A stretch of DNA of 64,000 nucleotides from Allacma fusca (taxonomy: Eukaryota; Arthropoda; Collembola; Symphypleona; Sminthuridae), in the NCBI GenBank assembly GCA_947179485.1, contig OX359248.1, forward strand, positions 761,501 to 825,500, given 5' to 3'. The first letter of the stretch is position 1. Each line of letters opens with the position of its first letter. Positions 33,790 to 46,058 of the stretch are shown here, piece by piece. A model generated the notes under the pieces. It searched no databases, had not been told where the DNA came from, and worked only from the letters and a program-made list of their open reading frames with translations. Both the position numbers and the translations under genes were made by a program.

Positions 33790-34861
33790 CAGTGCTCGGC
33801 ACGGGTATGGGTAATACTCGGGTAAACGGGTACGGGTATGGGTACTACCCGTGTACCGATTTCGTGTACCCGATCAATTTCGGGTACTACCCGGGGACAC
33901 ATTGGTCAGCTCAAAATTTCGGGTACGGATAGGGGTATGGGTACGGGTACAAGGATTTCAAAATAGATATGTACGGGTATAATGGGGTAACTTACTCGTA
34001 CACGCTACGACCATTGCACCCGAGTATTTGGATACGTTGAGAATTGAGACATTTTGATGAATATTATACCATCATGCACGTACGTTGGAAACTTCTGTCC
34101 GTATTTTTAGTGTTTCTGAATATATATATATATATAGCTTAGTTTTAATACTCTTTTAACCTTAAAACATACAGTAAATGTATTTTAGACTGTGTAGCTA
34201 AAATATATGTTTTTAGGGAAACAGGTTTTAGAAAGTATAAATAAATAAACAAACGAGGAATACTAACACATCAGATGTGGAGAATAGGATTCAGCTAAAT
34301 TTTGTACGGTTGGTAATATTTTGAAGCATCTGCAAGTATGCAAGTTAGGGCTTCTATTGGGAACACTGTTTTTGTCCCGCAGAACATTTTGTCCCGTCCC
34401 GAAATTTTCAAACATATTTGTACCCAGTCCCGTCCCGAAAGGCGGGACATCGGGACAAATATTTTGTCCCTTGTCAATATGGATGACAAAAAATTGGTCC
34501 CCAGTACCGTCCCGGTCCAGTCCCGAAAAAACAAAAAACAATTGTCCCGGTATTGTCCCGTCCCGAATTGTCCCGGTACCGTCCCGATTAATTTTCGAGA
34601 ATTCCGAAAAATTCTTCCTTACAATCCGTTTGTCCTTATGCACATAATAAAGTAGTCGTAATTTAGTCAAGGTTCAAGGTTAATTAGTCAAGGTGGAAAA
34701 AATGAATGAATTTAATAAAATCTAGCATCCAGTCATTTTGGTTGCAATGCTTTTCATTTTTTGGAAAACAAATGTTTCAGAGTTCCTGTTCAACCATGCT
34801 TTTAAACAAAAACGCTTTCGAATTGTATCTGCATTGAGTAATAAGCTCGTTGGTGTTAATA
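33790..34861. mobile_element. Left part of the nested hAT elements (copy 1)
   Basis: CAGTGCTCGGCACGGGTATG at 33790 begins the outer GGGTAC-type element. TAGGGCTTCTATT at 34346, preceded by ATGCAAGT (34338-34345), begins the inner GTCCCG-type hAT element. The inner element carries the first 142 codons' worth of the transposase 3' exon region before sequence is lost at the assembly gap. Everything present is the same as 57339-58412, apart from 2 bp in an (AT)n tract. Confidence 0.9.
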
Positions 34862-35061
34862 NNNNNNNNNNNNNNNNNNNNNNNNNNNNNNNNNNNNNNN
34901 NNNNNNNNNNNNNNNNNNNNNNNNNNNNNNNNNNNNNNNNNNNNNNNNNNNNNNNNNNNNNNNNNNNNNNNNNNNNNNNNNNNNNNNNNNNNNNNNNNNN
35001 NNNNNNNNNNNNNNNNNNNNNNNNNNNNNNNNNNNNNNNNNNNNNNNNNNNNNNNNNNNNN
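34862..35061. other. Assembly gap, 200 N
   Basis: There are exactly 200 unknown bases, a round number typical of a placeholder rather than a measured gap. It falls at the end of homology with the second block, so the rest of the hAT element in copy 1 is unassembled. Confidence 1.
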
Positions 35062-35269
35062 TAGAATAGACGAGCTCTACTGCTATAATGATTAGCTGAC
35101 TTGCTATCAACTATTTTATTCAATTATGTGTTAAAGTTATTGGCGCTTCTCTAACTCCACTCTACTCTCTAAATTTATGTTAACTCTGCTATTGTACATA
35201 TTCAAAAGGATTGAGGTAATTTTGAGATTACTCAAACACGTTTTATCTAAGTATGAGTAATATATTTTT

Positions 35270-36335
35270 GAACCCATCAGTTCACTGCAACGCCCAGAGG
35301 TCACCAACTGGAACCAAACTTGGCAGGCGAGTTACTGGTACAACCTGAGAAAGATCTATTCCGGGCCGATTTCATTAAGGTTAGCGGGGAAACCGGTATA
35401 AAGGTGCGCTATTTGTATACAAGGTCACTGATGCTTCACAAGGTCACCAACTGGAACCAGATGTGACAGGTCTGGGCTTAAACCGAATCTTCTAGCATAT
35501 TTGCTGGAAATTAGAATGATTTTTAGGGCAATAACACCGGTATGGGTATGATATTGACCTCCGAGGTCACATGTGGGTCATCGTGTCACCAAATGGAACC
35601 AAACTTGACAGGAAACTTATCTGGACGTGAACTAAAAGTTCTAGTCTATTTGCGGGGCAATTCGAATGATTTTAAGGCACCAAATCCGGTATGGATAAGG
35701 TATTGACTTCGGAGGTCACAGCTAGGTCATCGTGTCACCAAATGGAACCAAACTTGACAGGAAACTTATCTGGACGTGAACTAAAAGTTCTAGTCTATTT
35801 GCTGGCAATTCGAATAATTTTTAGAACCGAATCCGGTATGGATAAGGTATTGACCTCGGAGGTCACAGCTGGGTCATCGTGTCACTAAATGGAACCAACT
35901 TGACAGGAAACTCATCTGGGCTTAAACTAAAAGTTCTAGTCTATTTGCTGGCAATTCGAATAATTTTTAGCAACCGAATCCGGTATGGATAAGGTATTGA
36001 CCTCGGAGGTCACAGCTGAGTCATCGTGTCACTAAATGGAACCAAACTTGACAGGAAACTTATCTGAGCTTAAACTAAAAGTTCTAGTCTATTTGCGGGC
36101 AATTCGAATGATTTGAAGGCACCAAATCCGGTATGGGTAAGGGTACTGACCTCGGAGGTCATAGCTGGGTCATTGTGTCACAAACTGGAACCAAACTCGG
36201 CACACGTTGAATATATGTCTAATGAAAGCCCTAGTTCTAATATGGGCCAGTTTCATCAGCGTTTACAATATGAAACCGGTATCGACGTTCTTTGACCTCT
36301 TGAGGTCAGTATCTTGGAAAGTTGAGGTCATATCG
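35270..36335. repeat. Tandem repeat, ~145-bp units, seven copies
   Basis: GTCACCAAATGGAACCAAAC and its variants recur at about 35302, 35443, 35584, 35735, 35879, 36029 and 36177. Each is followed by TGACAGG, a TCTAGTCTATTTGC block, an AATCCGGTATGG block and a palindrome TGACCTCGGAGGTCA. Central units are most alike, and the first two and last are diverged. Plus-strand frames of 60-65 codons across the units reflect the lack of stops in the repeat. Confidence 0.9.
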
Positions 36336-36399
36336 CGCTGAAATATTTTTACACGTTATTTAATTTTTATTCTTGCCATTTTTGAAGTTATATTGCTAA

Positions 36400-36602
36400 T
36401 TTTCACGGTTTGAAATTTTTGGTACCCCTTGAGCCCCCCATTTTTCGGTAACTTTAACCCGGGATATCTCCGAATCCTGCATTACGATTTCTTTGGGCCA
36501 ATTATCAAAAATGATCTACTCTTCAAGGTGCACCCTCCAGTAATTTTCTTATCGAGATCGAACAGGGGCATATTCTCGTAAGGATTGTGCGGTGTCCTTT
36601 CT
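36400..36602. repeat. ~190-bp direct repeat, left copy
   Basis: From AACTTTAACCCGGGATAT through TTTCTTTGGGCCAATTATC to ATATTCTCGTAAGGATTGTG, this matches 37225-37406 with moderate divergence and small indels. Confidence 0.8.
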
Positions 36603-36774
36603 GGTCATAACATAAATACTTGAATGCTTATATTCATGAAGTTCGGTCTTAGGTTTGCTATAAAAGCTACACGAACGGAAAATTGTAGGAACGTTTTGAG
36701 AAATTGCCGAACTAATGTCCTGTCGGCGATTGAAGCAGAAAGCAATTATTAGAGTGGTCGTCATGTTTCAAAAA

Positions 36775-36960
36775 TTCGTTTATCCGCGGATATCCTCGGA
36801 TTATCCGTAAAGCAAAAAGTCGCCATCCGATCCGTTCGGCTGTTTTATGTAGTAGTATCCGACCCAATCCGGGATTTTTTTCGGGTGGAAATGACGTAAA
36901 CGATCCGTTTAGATAAATATCGGATCGGATATTCTTCAGTTTTATCCTATCTAGTTGACT
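36775..36960. repeat. GGAT/ATCC-rich degenerate array
   Basis: Dense TCCGCGGATATCC, ATCCGATCCG and CGGATCGGATAT motifs on both strands, like 1140-1345. It is possibly the subterminal array of a decayed hAT-like element. No termini were found. Confidence 0.45.
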
Positions 36961-37224
36961 CTACCAAAGAAATGCAGAGGAACAGGACCCGTCTAAAGCT
37001 CTTGCACCCGAAGTCACCATGAAGCTAATTGTAAGTCTTATTCGTTTGTAATTAATTTCGCATTTTGAAAAAACTGCAACCCTTCTAGCAAAATGGGTGT
37101 GTTTAGGACTGCAGTTTTATTTTTGCAACAGCCGTTTCTTAGAGGCTAACTAAATAAAAGGTAGACATCACGATTCCTTCAACAGATATTTTTAAGTGCA
37201 GTTGTTGATTTTCACTGTTTTAAG

Positions 37225-37406
37225 TTTTTGATAACCCCCCTCCTTTTCGCTAACTTTAACCCGGGATATATCGGAATCCTGTTTTACGATTTCTTTGGGC
37301 CAATTATCGAAAATGATTTTTTTTTCAAGAAGCACCCTCTAGGAATTTTTTATCGAGATCATACAGGGGACATATTCTCGTAAGGATTGTGCGGTGTCCT
37401 TCAGCT
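37225..37406. repeat. ~190-bp direct repeat, right copy
   Basis: Partner of 36400-36602. The interval between them includes the ATCC-rich array, so the pair could be the flanks of an insertion or parts of one larger element. Confidence 0.8.
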
Positions 37407-37597
37407 AGGCTTTAGCTTTTTTTATTCACGAATCTGAAAAATATTTTTCAAAAACAACAACACCTGACCCAAGTTACTCTGAAAAACTGGAACAAATTTT
37501 AGGTATGCTGAAATGTCTGCGTGGAAATGGTTAGTTTAAATGCCAAGTCCTGTTTTTGCAAAGTGAAGTCCCATATTCTGAGCGTCCTGAATTTTAG

Positions 37598-37714
37598 GGG
37601 CGAAGAAAAGCTGAAATAAAATGTATTGCGAATGTCGATGTATCTGTTCGTCTCGTTGCTGTACCAACGATACCTGCCGAACCAAGAGCACTAGGTCAAT
37701 CAAATTATCTTTAG
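37598..37714 (+). CDS. Candidate terminal exon, unknown protein
   Basis: The acceptor-like CCTGAATTTTAG is followed by 117 nt in frame from the first base: GRRKAEIKCIANVDVSVRLV, then AVPTIPAEPRALGQSNYL and TAG. Codon choice and residue mix look coding, unlike the flanks. A competing frame starting at the ATG at 37621 gives a 48-aa cysteine-rich peptide over the same bases. Only one can be real, and neither has supporting context. No family is recognised. Confidence 0.25.
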   Translation, partial: GRRKAEIKCIANVDVSVRLVAVPTIPAEPRALGQSNYL

Positions 37715-37767
37715 GAACAGATCAGCTAAGAAGTAAGAACGATATTTTGCTGGCTATTGCATTTTAA

Positions 37768-38684
37768 GAAATAACTGACCAAACTTCAACTATTTTTTCC
37801 TTGAATTAATAAATAACCTACGGATTATTTTTGGTCATATTTTAAATTAGGAAAAAATTTTTGTTTATTTCTCGAAATAATTTGGTGAAATGCTTTGTAC
37901 ATTTCAGTTTATTTGTTCAATGTTTTGTCTATTATAAGTTATTAGTGGTGCAAAATAATATTTATAAAATATATATACAAAATATATATATGCTTTTCAA
38001 TTTCTAGGAATTTATCCAACTATTTTTTGATTACTAGGTTGGCTGTGAAATATTTATTTCATGTATTTTAAAAACTGGAGTTAAAATTATTTTCGTTAAA
38101 TAAAGTGTCTTGAAAGTAGAAACGATTTTATCTATTGTAGCGAGTTAATCCAAACATTTGGATGGCGGTTAAATATTGATACGAATTCCTGTGAACTTGA
38201 ATAAATCTGTTTGCCGATTCCACGGAAAATTTTGCTGAGATTTCCATTTTAAGAAAATTGTAATCCTTGACGCAAAGGTAATTTTAGAAGCTGTAATTTA
38301 AATTTTGCAACTGCCTATTAACATTATGCGTTTATCATACCAAAATTCAGCTAGGCTTATTTGATTAATAAAGGTTTTTGGCTTCGTATTATCGTTACTA
38401 ACTGTTAATAATCCCATCCTGAACTTAAATACTATTTGCTCACATGACTCATCCGCTGGGCCAAGTCTGGGGATATATCCCGACATCACTCATTTTAAAC
38501 ATTTCATTAAATATTGTTCATTTAATGCAATTTAATTCCTGAGCAGTTGGAAGATTAATTTTCATTCCTGGGCAATTTTTCAGTTTTTAGATTGGCAGAT
38601 TAAACTATTCCTGAAATGTTGGTGAATATTCTTTTTATTTATTTGAAAACTTTATCAGACGTCATTTGTATTGAATGCAGAGAT
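37768..38684. other. AT-rich, no recognisable feature
   Basis: No frame or repeat that I can support. Short ATATAT tracts occur near 37970-37995. Confidence 0.5.
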
Positions 38685-39150
38685 GTTCACCCGTCGACGG
38701 GTACCCTTCAAAGAAGGCTTCCTTCAGGGAAGGATACGCTTCTTTAGAAAGAAATGAAGGGAAGGGAAGGAAGGGATGGCAAAAATTACGAAGGAACAAG
38801 TAAGACTTCAGCGCATTGATGAAAAATTTAAATTGACGGAACGGTGCTTCCCAATCACCCTTCACTTGCCGAATGTACCTTCCATGACAACTAACTCTAA
38901 TGCTGTTAATACGCGCTTTCATTCACATGTAACCTATCACGATACATTATAATACGATGGAAAGACGGTTTCTGGCGGGCACTGTAATATTTCGTATCTT
39001 GACTTTGTTCTCATATACTGAATGAAAATAAAATAATAAAAGGGATGGCGGAATTTGGCGAGGGAAGAATATTAATTATTACTGAAGGCTTAAGGAAGGA
39101 TCTCAACAAAACATTTTCGAAGGAAGGGTGAAGGAAGGAATTTTGTTTTC
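38685..39150. repeat. GAAGGAAGG-rich element-like segment
   Basis: Purine arrays (GGGAAGGAAGGGATGG, GGCTTAAGGAAGGATC, GAAGGAAGGGTGAAGG) occur at both sides, with the inverse form CTTCCTTCAGGGAAGG near 38717. The motif-at-both-ends layout resembles the hAT-like MITEs here, but no terminal repeats or target duplication were found. Confidence 0.4.
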
Positions 39151-39351
39151 AACAGAGAATAATTTTCAATCTGGTCCTAAAATAAAATTTTAAATCGGTA
39201 TTTTTTCGATAAACTCACGATGTTTTTAAAATGTCTACTAAAACACGAAATTTAATGAGCAATTTTGGCATTTTCATCTCGACAATCATATAATCTAAAG
39301 CATTTTCATTTTTCCAGCTTTGGTCCTAATTAATCTAAACTAGGAATCAAG

Positions 39352-39371
39352 CCATCCGCCGAGGCGGATGG
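39352..39371. repeat. Perfect short palindrome
   Basis: CCATCCGCC and GGCGGATGG face each other across two bases (GA), a GC-rich hairpin in AT-rich surroundings. Its function is unknown. Confidence 0.7.
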
Positions 39372-39918
39372 GATGTCTGGCAGCAATGAATTTTAATTGT
39401 AATAATAATTTGAATGCAACGATAATATTTGATACAAATACCCTCGAAGTTCTATTTTTGTAGTAATTGCACAGAATTATTATAAAAAATATCAAAACAG
39501 CTAGATAATCTTAACATGAATGGTTTAACTATCCAATTTGCCCCGCGTCTGTAGCCTATTTCAGAAATTTTCTAATATGAAATAATAACTGTTACAACAC
39601 GTCGTAAATATCTATTTGTGGTAACTTCATTGCTAGAGTGGCTTTGTCTGTTGTGACAATAAACAAAAATCGTATGGAAGCTGACATGGAGTTTTATAAC
39701 CCATCACCAAAAATAGGCTCATCCAATTTATGTTAGCATTGTTAGCACAGTTGTGGGTCAATATCGGATCAGCTGTTTTTTAAATTAGGTTAGGATGCCT
39801 GTAACTCGGTTGACAAAAAATAGATTTCAGAATTGTTTTTATCTGACGTTGTGTGATATAAACGCATTTTAAACTAATTAAATGCTTTAATTAATTCTTT
39901 TTAAATGGGATCTCCAAT
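39372..39918. other. AT-rich, no recognisable feature
   Basis: No supportable gene or repeat. Confidence 0.5.
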
Positions 39919-40445
39919 CAGCGCTCGGACTGGGTACAGAAACCGTGTACCCGTACCCATACCTGTACCCATATATAGGGTACGACAAAATGCTGTACCT
40001 ATTCCCGTACCCATACCCGAGTACCCGGGTAAATTATTTCAGTAACCGTACCCGTACCTGAACTACAATGTAGTACCTGTGCCTACAATTTACCGTACCC
40101 GAGTATCTATTGTTTGTACCCGGGTATTACTCGGGTACTGGAAGTTTGGCAGATTTAAAATCCCCGACGGCATTTGCCTGCCCAGCTGTACATTTTTAAT
40201 TTGTCAATTTTTTGATATCCATTAAAATTTTGGGAATTTTCCCTAGGTGTTAAGGGTATATTTCAATTTTTTTAAAATCATTTAAGGCCTTTTGTGATTT
40301 ATTTTTAATAATCACTGACGAAATTCAAATGCTACTACGTTAACATAATAACTTGCTGAATGAAATGAAATGTGTTCTCGCGAATTTGTTATTGAACAAA
40401 TTCTTCTATGGTGTAAGGATAAACAATTGGGACGAATTCTGTCAC
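39919..40445. mobile_element. GGGTAC-type hAT-like fragment, inverted copy
   Basis: It begins CAGCGCTCGGACTGGGTACA, a one-base variant of the CAGTGCTCG terminus, followed by dense GTACCC motifs and then the same unique half as 14135-14430 in reverse orientation, ending at GGGACGAATTC. The matching right terminus is missing. Confidence 0.75.
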
Positions 40446-41987
40446 ACTTGGTCCGACGTTAAGAACTGTTGGCATTACCTTACAAATAGGACGCAAGGTT
40501 AGTAAAGTATAGGAGAAAATTAGAATTTCCTGATCATGCCAGTTTTCCATCAACGATATAACGTATTTACAAAACAATGTATTTGAGCACTGTATAGAAA
40601 TTTTAGAAAAATATTTAAAAAAATACGAAAAGATTTGAGTTGATCATAATTTTTTCAAGTCAAATATTGTGGTTTCAGGAAATAAATGTGGGACGCAAGA
40701 TTGAATATTCATTTTATATTGCAGCTTTATAAAACAAACATTCGTAAACTGTCTCTCACATTTATGGACCCCGAGACGCAAATTTTCGACCAATGCAGGC
40801 GAAATAAGACTCAAATGCCGCCCTATGAAAGTTTTGAAAGGCAAGTTCAGATCTCTTTTAAAATCAAAATTATCGACAGTAATCAAAGGGACTGAAATAT
40901 AAATATTGCCTGCAAGGAATGATATTTTCCAATCTAAACTTATAAATATTCACTGCAATAAATACTCAATGTGTCATAAATGCCCAGGGTTGAAAATGTT
41001 CAAATTGCCTGCATAAAATACCATGGCGTTTTTAAATGAGCAACCCTGGGTACTTGTAGCATTAAGAAACGGATCTGCTAATAAATGTATATTTATTCCG
41101 AACTTATCTCGTAATACGTCTTTAAATAATTAATGATACGCTCCAATTGAAGCTAACTAAATTGAATCTCAAGAACCTGCCCCTTGAAATTCTTCTTTGA
41201 TGAGCTTCACTGTTTAAGTCGATAAACAGGCGATTTTACTGACTCTACGCTATATTTCTTTATTAGATTCCTGGGAAGAATTATTAAAAACGTTAGATTG
41301 CAACTACCACGTAATCATAAATGAGGCGAAGCCACTTGGCTCTGTCACTAACGCAAGTATCTGTATACAAAGATATTTTTTTACATTATTTTTACTGTTT
41401 TGTATTCTGAATTGGCATTATTTTTTGCTGACTTGGACAGAATTAATCTGAAAACTTGGTTACTTTACCTAAAGCCTGCCCAAGTCAACAAAAAATGTTA
41501 AAAATAAAAAAATTGCTTTCATTTTTACTTCAAAGCATTTTTTTCATAAATGCAAGAAAAAAAAGAGCGGCTATGATTCAACATGGCATGTACATAAGGA
41601 CGACAACCATCACTACTACTACAACTACTACTACGATGAAGCTTTTAGTAAGAAGGATTATTCTTGAAGATGATCTTTAAATTTTGCATTTCGAGTCGAC
41701 GCCTTGTATACTTTATAACACGATTAGGTTTCCCCGATGTGTTTGATCTAAATTTGAAAAACGGACATTTCAAATTTTGGCTGAACTCGAAATAATGATT
41801 TAGGGAAAGAAAATTACATATACTTTTGCAAAATATTAGCATCTTACTTGCACATTACTAGTTAGCATTGCAGAATGTGTCGATTCTCTCAACGTGGTGG
41901 CAATGGAGGCACCATCTATTCGCCACAGCGTGGGTGAATAAAGTAGCAGTAGTGACAGAAAAATTTTAATCTGTTTTTTGTGGTTTT
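40446..41987. other. Single-copy sequence left of duplicate copy 2
   Basis: A minus-strand frame (40577-40389) and a pair of overlapping frames (40644-40895) have no recognisable domain. A short ACT/ACC trinucleotide run lies at 41609-41634. None of this resembles the sequence left of copy 1. Confidence 0.45.
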
Positions 41988-43614
41988 GAGCATATGAATA
42001 ACCTCTTTCGTTCCACATTCAAATAAAAAATAAGTCATGGATTATAAATAAATGTAAGAAATTTAGAATCATCGTGCCAACTATATACCTAACATATCGT
42101 ATAATGTTAGGACCAAACACTAAACTATATTCAAAAATGTTACGAGTGATAAATCATAAATCATAAGTGCTAACTTAAACACGCGTCTCATTTGACCACA
42201 GTTATGCCTAAAGAGCTTTATTGAATAAATGACATATATCTGCAACGATTACGTCTGCTTTTTATACAAAAAATATGCAAAACCTAACGAGTGCGTAGGA
42301 GATGATAACATAAACCTAACTTTAGCCCTGAATGTAACCAGTGATTCATATTGTCACAATTAAGTTACGGCCAACGTTGTATACTTATATGTACACATTG
42401 GCTAAGTTTATATTCCTTTCCTGTCGTGAACGGGGACCAAAAAATATTCAAATGAATAAAGTATAAATAAAATTAAATCATAAGCGATAACTTGCCTACT
42501 ACCACAATTAGTTCTTAGAAGTTCCTGTTGAATGATAAACATACCTTTGCAACGATTACGTCTACTTTGTACACTTAGCTTTATTTAAACATTTTACGAG
42601 TGCGTTTAAATTCATGGTACAACAGTAACTCAGACCTTAATTTTAACTAGTGATTAGGATTTATACAGTTAAGTCTCAGAAATACTTGTTGGATTATAAA
42701 TTGACAATTTGTTAATTTGCTTTCCATAGGTAAACAAAAATTGAGATAATATTCGCGTGTGTTAGAAATATAAACACATTAAAATCAAATCTTGTTGAAT
42801 AATAAACATACATCTCAACACGGACTTCTACTTTGTACAATTAACTTTATTTAAAAATTTGCCGAGTGGGAAAAATAAATCTAAAAGGTTAAACTTAATC
42901 AATGTCGTTACCCACACTTGTACGTATATTTACAATAATACGTTCCTTTCAGTCTTTTATATGGTCACTGCATAATATGCCAATGCACATATTATTGTAA
43001 AATTGAAGAGTAAAAAATTTAAAATGGCAGCGCCGCCAGTATGCTATTTAGCAACTTGACTTTAGAAGGTTACGATTTTCACCTTACGGCTACAAACAAA
43101 TGACTTTATAAAGGAACTGACGTATAGTAACGAGTGACGCAATGAAGGTAGAATTTATCATACATTTCAGCTTGGGAGGAACGCAGGATGACTATACAGG
43201 GAGAGTTACTCTACTAGTGAAAACGCTATACGGAGGGCAAACCGTAAACCCTTAAATGTTTACACTTGTGTGAATTGAAATATCTTAAATTCAAAACATG
43301 TATAACAAATGTTCAATATTTTTCGGGAATCGAATACATAGAATGCAGTAATTGTTATTTTCATAAAGCAGTAGATATGTTTGTTTAAATCACGTGTTAA
43401 GCTACGTTCAATACGACACTTCTGAGGTCTCGTCGTGTAGTATTAAGCTAAATCCGCTATATTAGCATTCAATGTGCAATCCACTTGGTTGAATGCTTCT
43501 AAAAGTTTCACACAAAATTTCCAGAACTCGCAAATTACGTCCTATTTAGCATTCCTGTACACCTGTACACCGAAAACTTGAACATGCTTAGTACCTCATT
43601 TGGGCCAACCACGC

Positions 43615-43770
43615 ACCAATAATTAATCGCGGGTTAACTATTTTCTAATGTTCACTGGTTTTCAAGTTTGGAAGTAAATATATTCCTCAATTCGCGCATT
43701 CAAGTCTTAGTTTTAAAAACACTAATTTTTCATATCCACAAATTATGGCTTGATAACTTTTCAGAGGATC
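43615..43770. repeat. Diverged 124-bp repeat relative (block copy 2)
   Basis: Same as 20880-21035. The AAATAC-rich array follows at 43940-44175. Confidence 0.5.
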
Positions 43771-44782
43771 CCTAAATACTAATAATTATGCACCTAAAGC
43801 TGTCTGTTTACAGATTCTTCCTACGGTTTTGACCTTAATTAAATAATAACTGTATCCATAGTTTTTTACATCAAATCCTCTCATACTCAAACAAACAAAG
43901 ACAAAAGCGACTAATTACCAGAGGTGTGGAGAATACATGAAATTTATTATTGAAATACAAAATACAAATACATATTCAAAACAGTTAAAATACAAATATA
44001 AACTACAAATACCAGGCGAAACTCAGTTAAGATACAATATAAAATACAAATATCCAGTCATTTGGGCAAGATGCAAAATAAAATACCTTCCAACAAAAGA
44101 GACTATATGAAATAAAAATACTGTATTTGAAATACGATTTGTATTCACATACATATTTTGTAAATTATTATATATATAGAGCACCAGCATTGCCGTAGTC
44201 TGATCTGTACAGCTTTAGTAACCTCTATCACCCATCATGGATTCCCAGAATTAATTAGTATGATTTTTGGAACAGGTGAGCTTACTTAATCAACGATTTC
44301 TTCAAAAACTCGGATGTTTCTTCGCCAGTTCTCCAATCTACTCGGTTTATATTTAGTTGGCCAGGCTGATGATAATGTCCCGTGATGATAGGGCCGGCTA
44401 TTTCCCTTAGGCTATCTGTTCCTCCTTCTGTGAGTTGGAAAGGTTGTTAGCTTCCACTTTAGTCACCGTTGTGTATCCTTGTTTTCGTTTTTTGATAGTT
44501 TTTTACGAAACAATTTTTAAACTGAATTGCACTATCTGATGCACGAAAAAATTTCCTACTTTGTGCTATAAATTTTATTCTATGGTTTCCCCTTTTATGC
44601 TTTATATAATATTATATTCCGGAGCTCAGTTCAAGTACGTCCGTTCAATTCTCAAACAGTCCCCAGCTAAACAATATAAGCAAGTAGATCACTTCGCAAC
44701 TATTCGCAGGCTCAACCTCACATGGTCTTCGTCTGCCCGACGTCTTCGAGTTTGAATCTTACTACTTAAGAATAGTTTGAAA

Positions 44783-44910
44783 CATATATGGGCACCCTCA
44801 CGAGGGATGATGCATTGATGACCCACTGCCTCTGCCTCATCTCTCATAAAATAGAGGCATGATGGAGAGTACAAGTTTAACATGAATGCACTCATTAAAT
44901 TGAGCTAAGG
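44783..44910. mobile_element. Solitary CCCTCACGAGG-type terminus (block copy 2)
   Basis: Same as 22048-22175 except for one substitution (GATGATGCATT here, GATGAGGCATT there). Confidence 0.5.
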
Positions 44911-45610
44911 GGCAAAAGCAGACATGTCTGTAAATGAGGACGATGGGGAGTGCTACTGATGCCTTCGTTTGGAAAAATTCGGAACAATTGAGTACAAAAA
45001 TATTCCAACATTATAATGCCATCATGTCACGCAAATCTGCAGAAATTGTCCTGTATTGTCAAAAGTCATTTCGATAGTGCAAAAAATTAACGGATCAGCA
45101 TGGTGATACATTTCTTGACATCCAAAATTTACCCCATTTCCTTCTTTCTACATTTGTATAAGTAAGTAAAAATTTTACATTAAACCAAAATGAGGGGCGT
45201 AAATCAACCTGGTTGTCTACCAGATAATTTAATTTTTGGAATTCACTTTTAAGTTTTTCTCCTATTAATATTGCTTCGTGTTATATTTATTTTAAATACT
45301 TAATATGGAAACTCACTGTTGAATTCTGATTTAGAATTAACAAAGTGTTTAGGATACGATAATGTTGTATTGATTGTAATTAATTTATTGGCCAATCTAT
45401 CATTTAATTTTAGGAAATTGTAGATTAGTGTATGGAATGACTTCCTAATGCTACGACATTGCATTGTTAACATTCCAACTAACTATTTTGAGTCAGCCCT
45501 CAGAGACCACCACAGAGTTCAGACGTAATCTACTGTCATACTTCTTGTATTCTCACTTTCATCAATTACTAAGATTCTCGTATTAAAGTAAATAGTTCTG
45601 AAACATTCGG

Positions 45611-45797
45611 CTATCTCACCCTGGGTATCATTGTTACATTTCACCCTCGGCCATATTCGGGTATCTCACCCTGCCTGTGTTGTAAGCATCTCACGCTGCC
45701 TGTGTCGCACGCATCTCACCCTGCTTGTGCCGTATCTCACCCTACATTGTCCTACACATCTCACCCTGCCGTTGTCGTAAGCATCTCACCCCACCGC
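45611..45797. repeat. ATCTCACCCTG minisatellite (block copy 2)
   Basis: I see no difference from 22876-23062, including unit number. Confidence 0.8.
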
Positions 45798-46058
45798 CTG
45801 AGTATTGCATTCGTGTTGTTAGAAGTGAAATCTCAACAATTCACTCACGTTACAAATCAATTATTTTCATGACTTTAAATAAGAACAATTCACGTCGGGA
45901 GTGGCATTTGCGTTAACGAGGGAGAGGGCTTTGTTTATAAATTTTTGCTCACGTGAGAGAGTGTGAGAGCTATCTGGTAGATGTCGTGCGAGGGTTTGTG
46001 AGGGAGGGCATGACCGCATATTTTTACTGCCTCATGACGAGAAAACCAGGGTTGATAT

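Larger units (their letters stand above)
19253..34861. repeat. Duplicated block, copy 1 (15.6 kb)
   Basis: Sequence from about 19253 to 34861 recurs in the same orientation at about 41988-58412. The offset is 22,735 bp up to 23323, 23,549 bp after it (an 814-bp gain in copy 2), and 23,551 bp after an (AT)n tract near 34130. I noticed only about five substitutions, near 19269, 19457, 21771, 22076 and 23368. Homology begins inside continuous sequence on the left and ends exactly at the assembly gap on the right. Either a very recent segmental duplication or two haplotypes placed in series would give this. Confidence 0.95.

Noticed and set aside
34263..34670. 135-aa and overlapping ORFs near the inner hAT terminus.
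   Set aside because: These are chance frames through the GTCCCG array. Several overlap on both strands and none resembles a protein family. The same holds for 57814-58221 and 62247-62590.
34722..35123. ORFs spanning the N gap.
   Set aside because: They exist only because unknown bases are not read as stops. Only the 34722-34861 part is real, as the start of the transposase terminal exon region.
41456..41680. 74-aa ORF with a Thr-rich run.
   Set aside because: The Thr run is an ACT/ACC trinucleotide microsatellite. The rest has no domain and the composition of the flanks.
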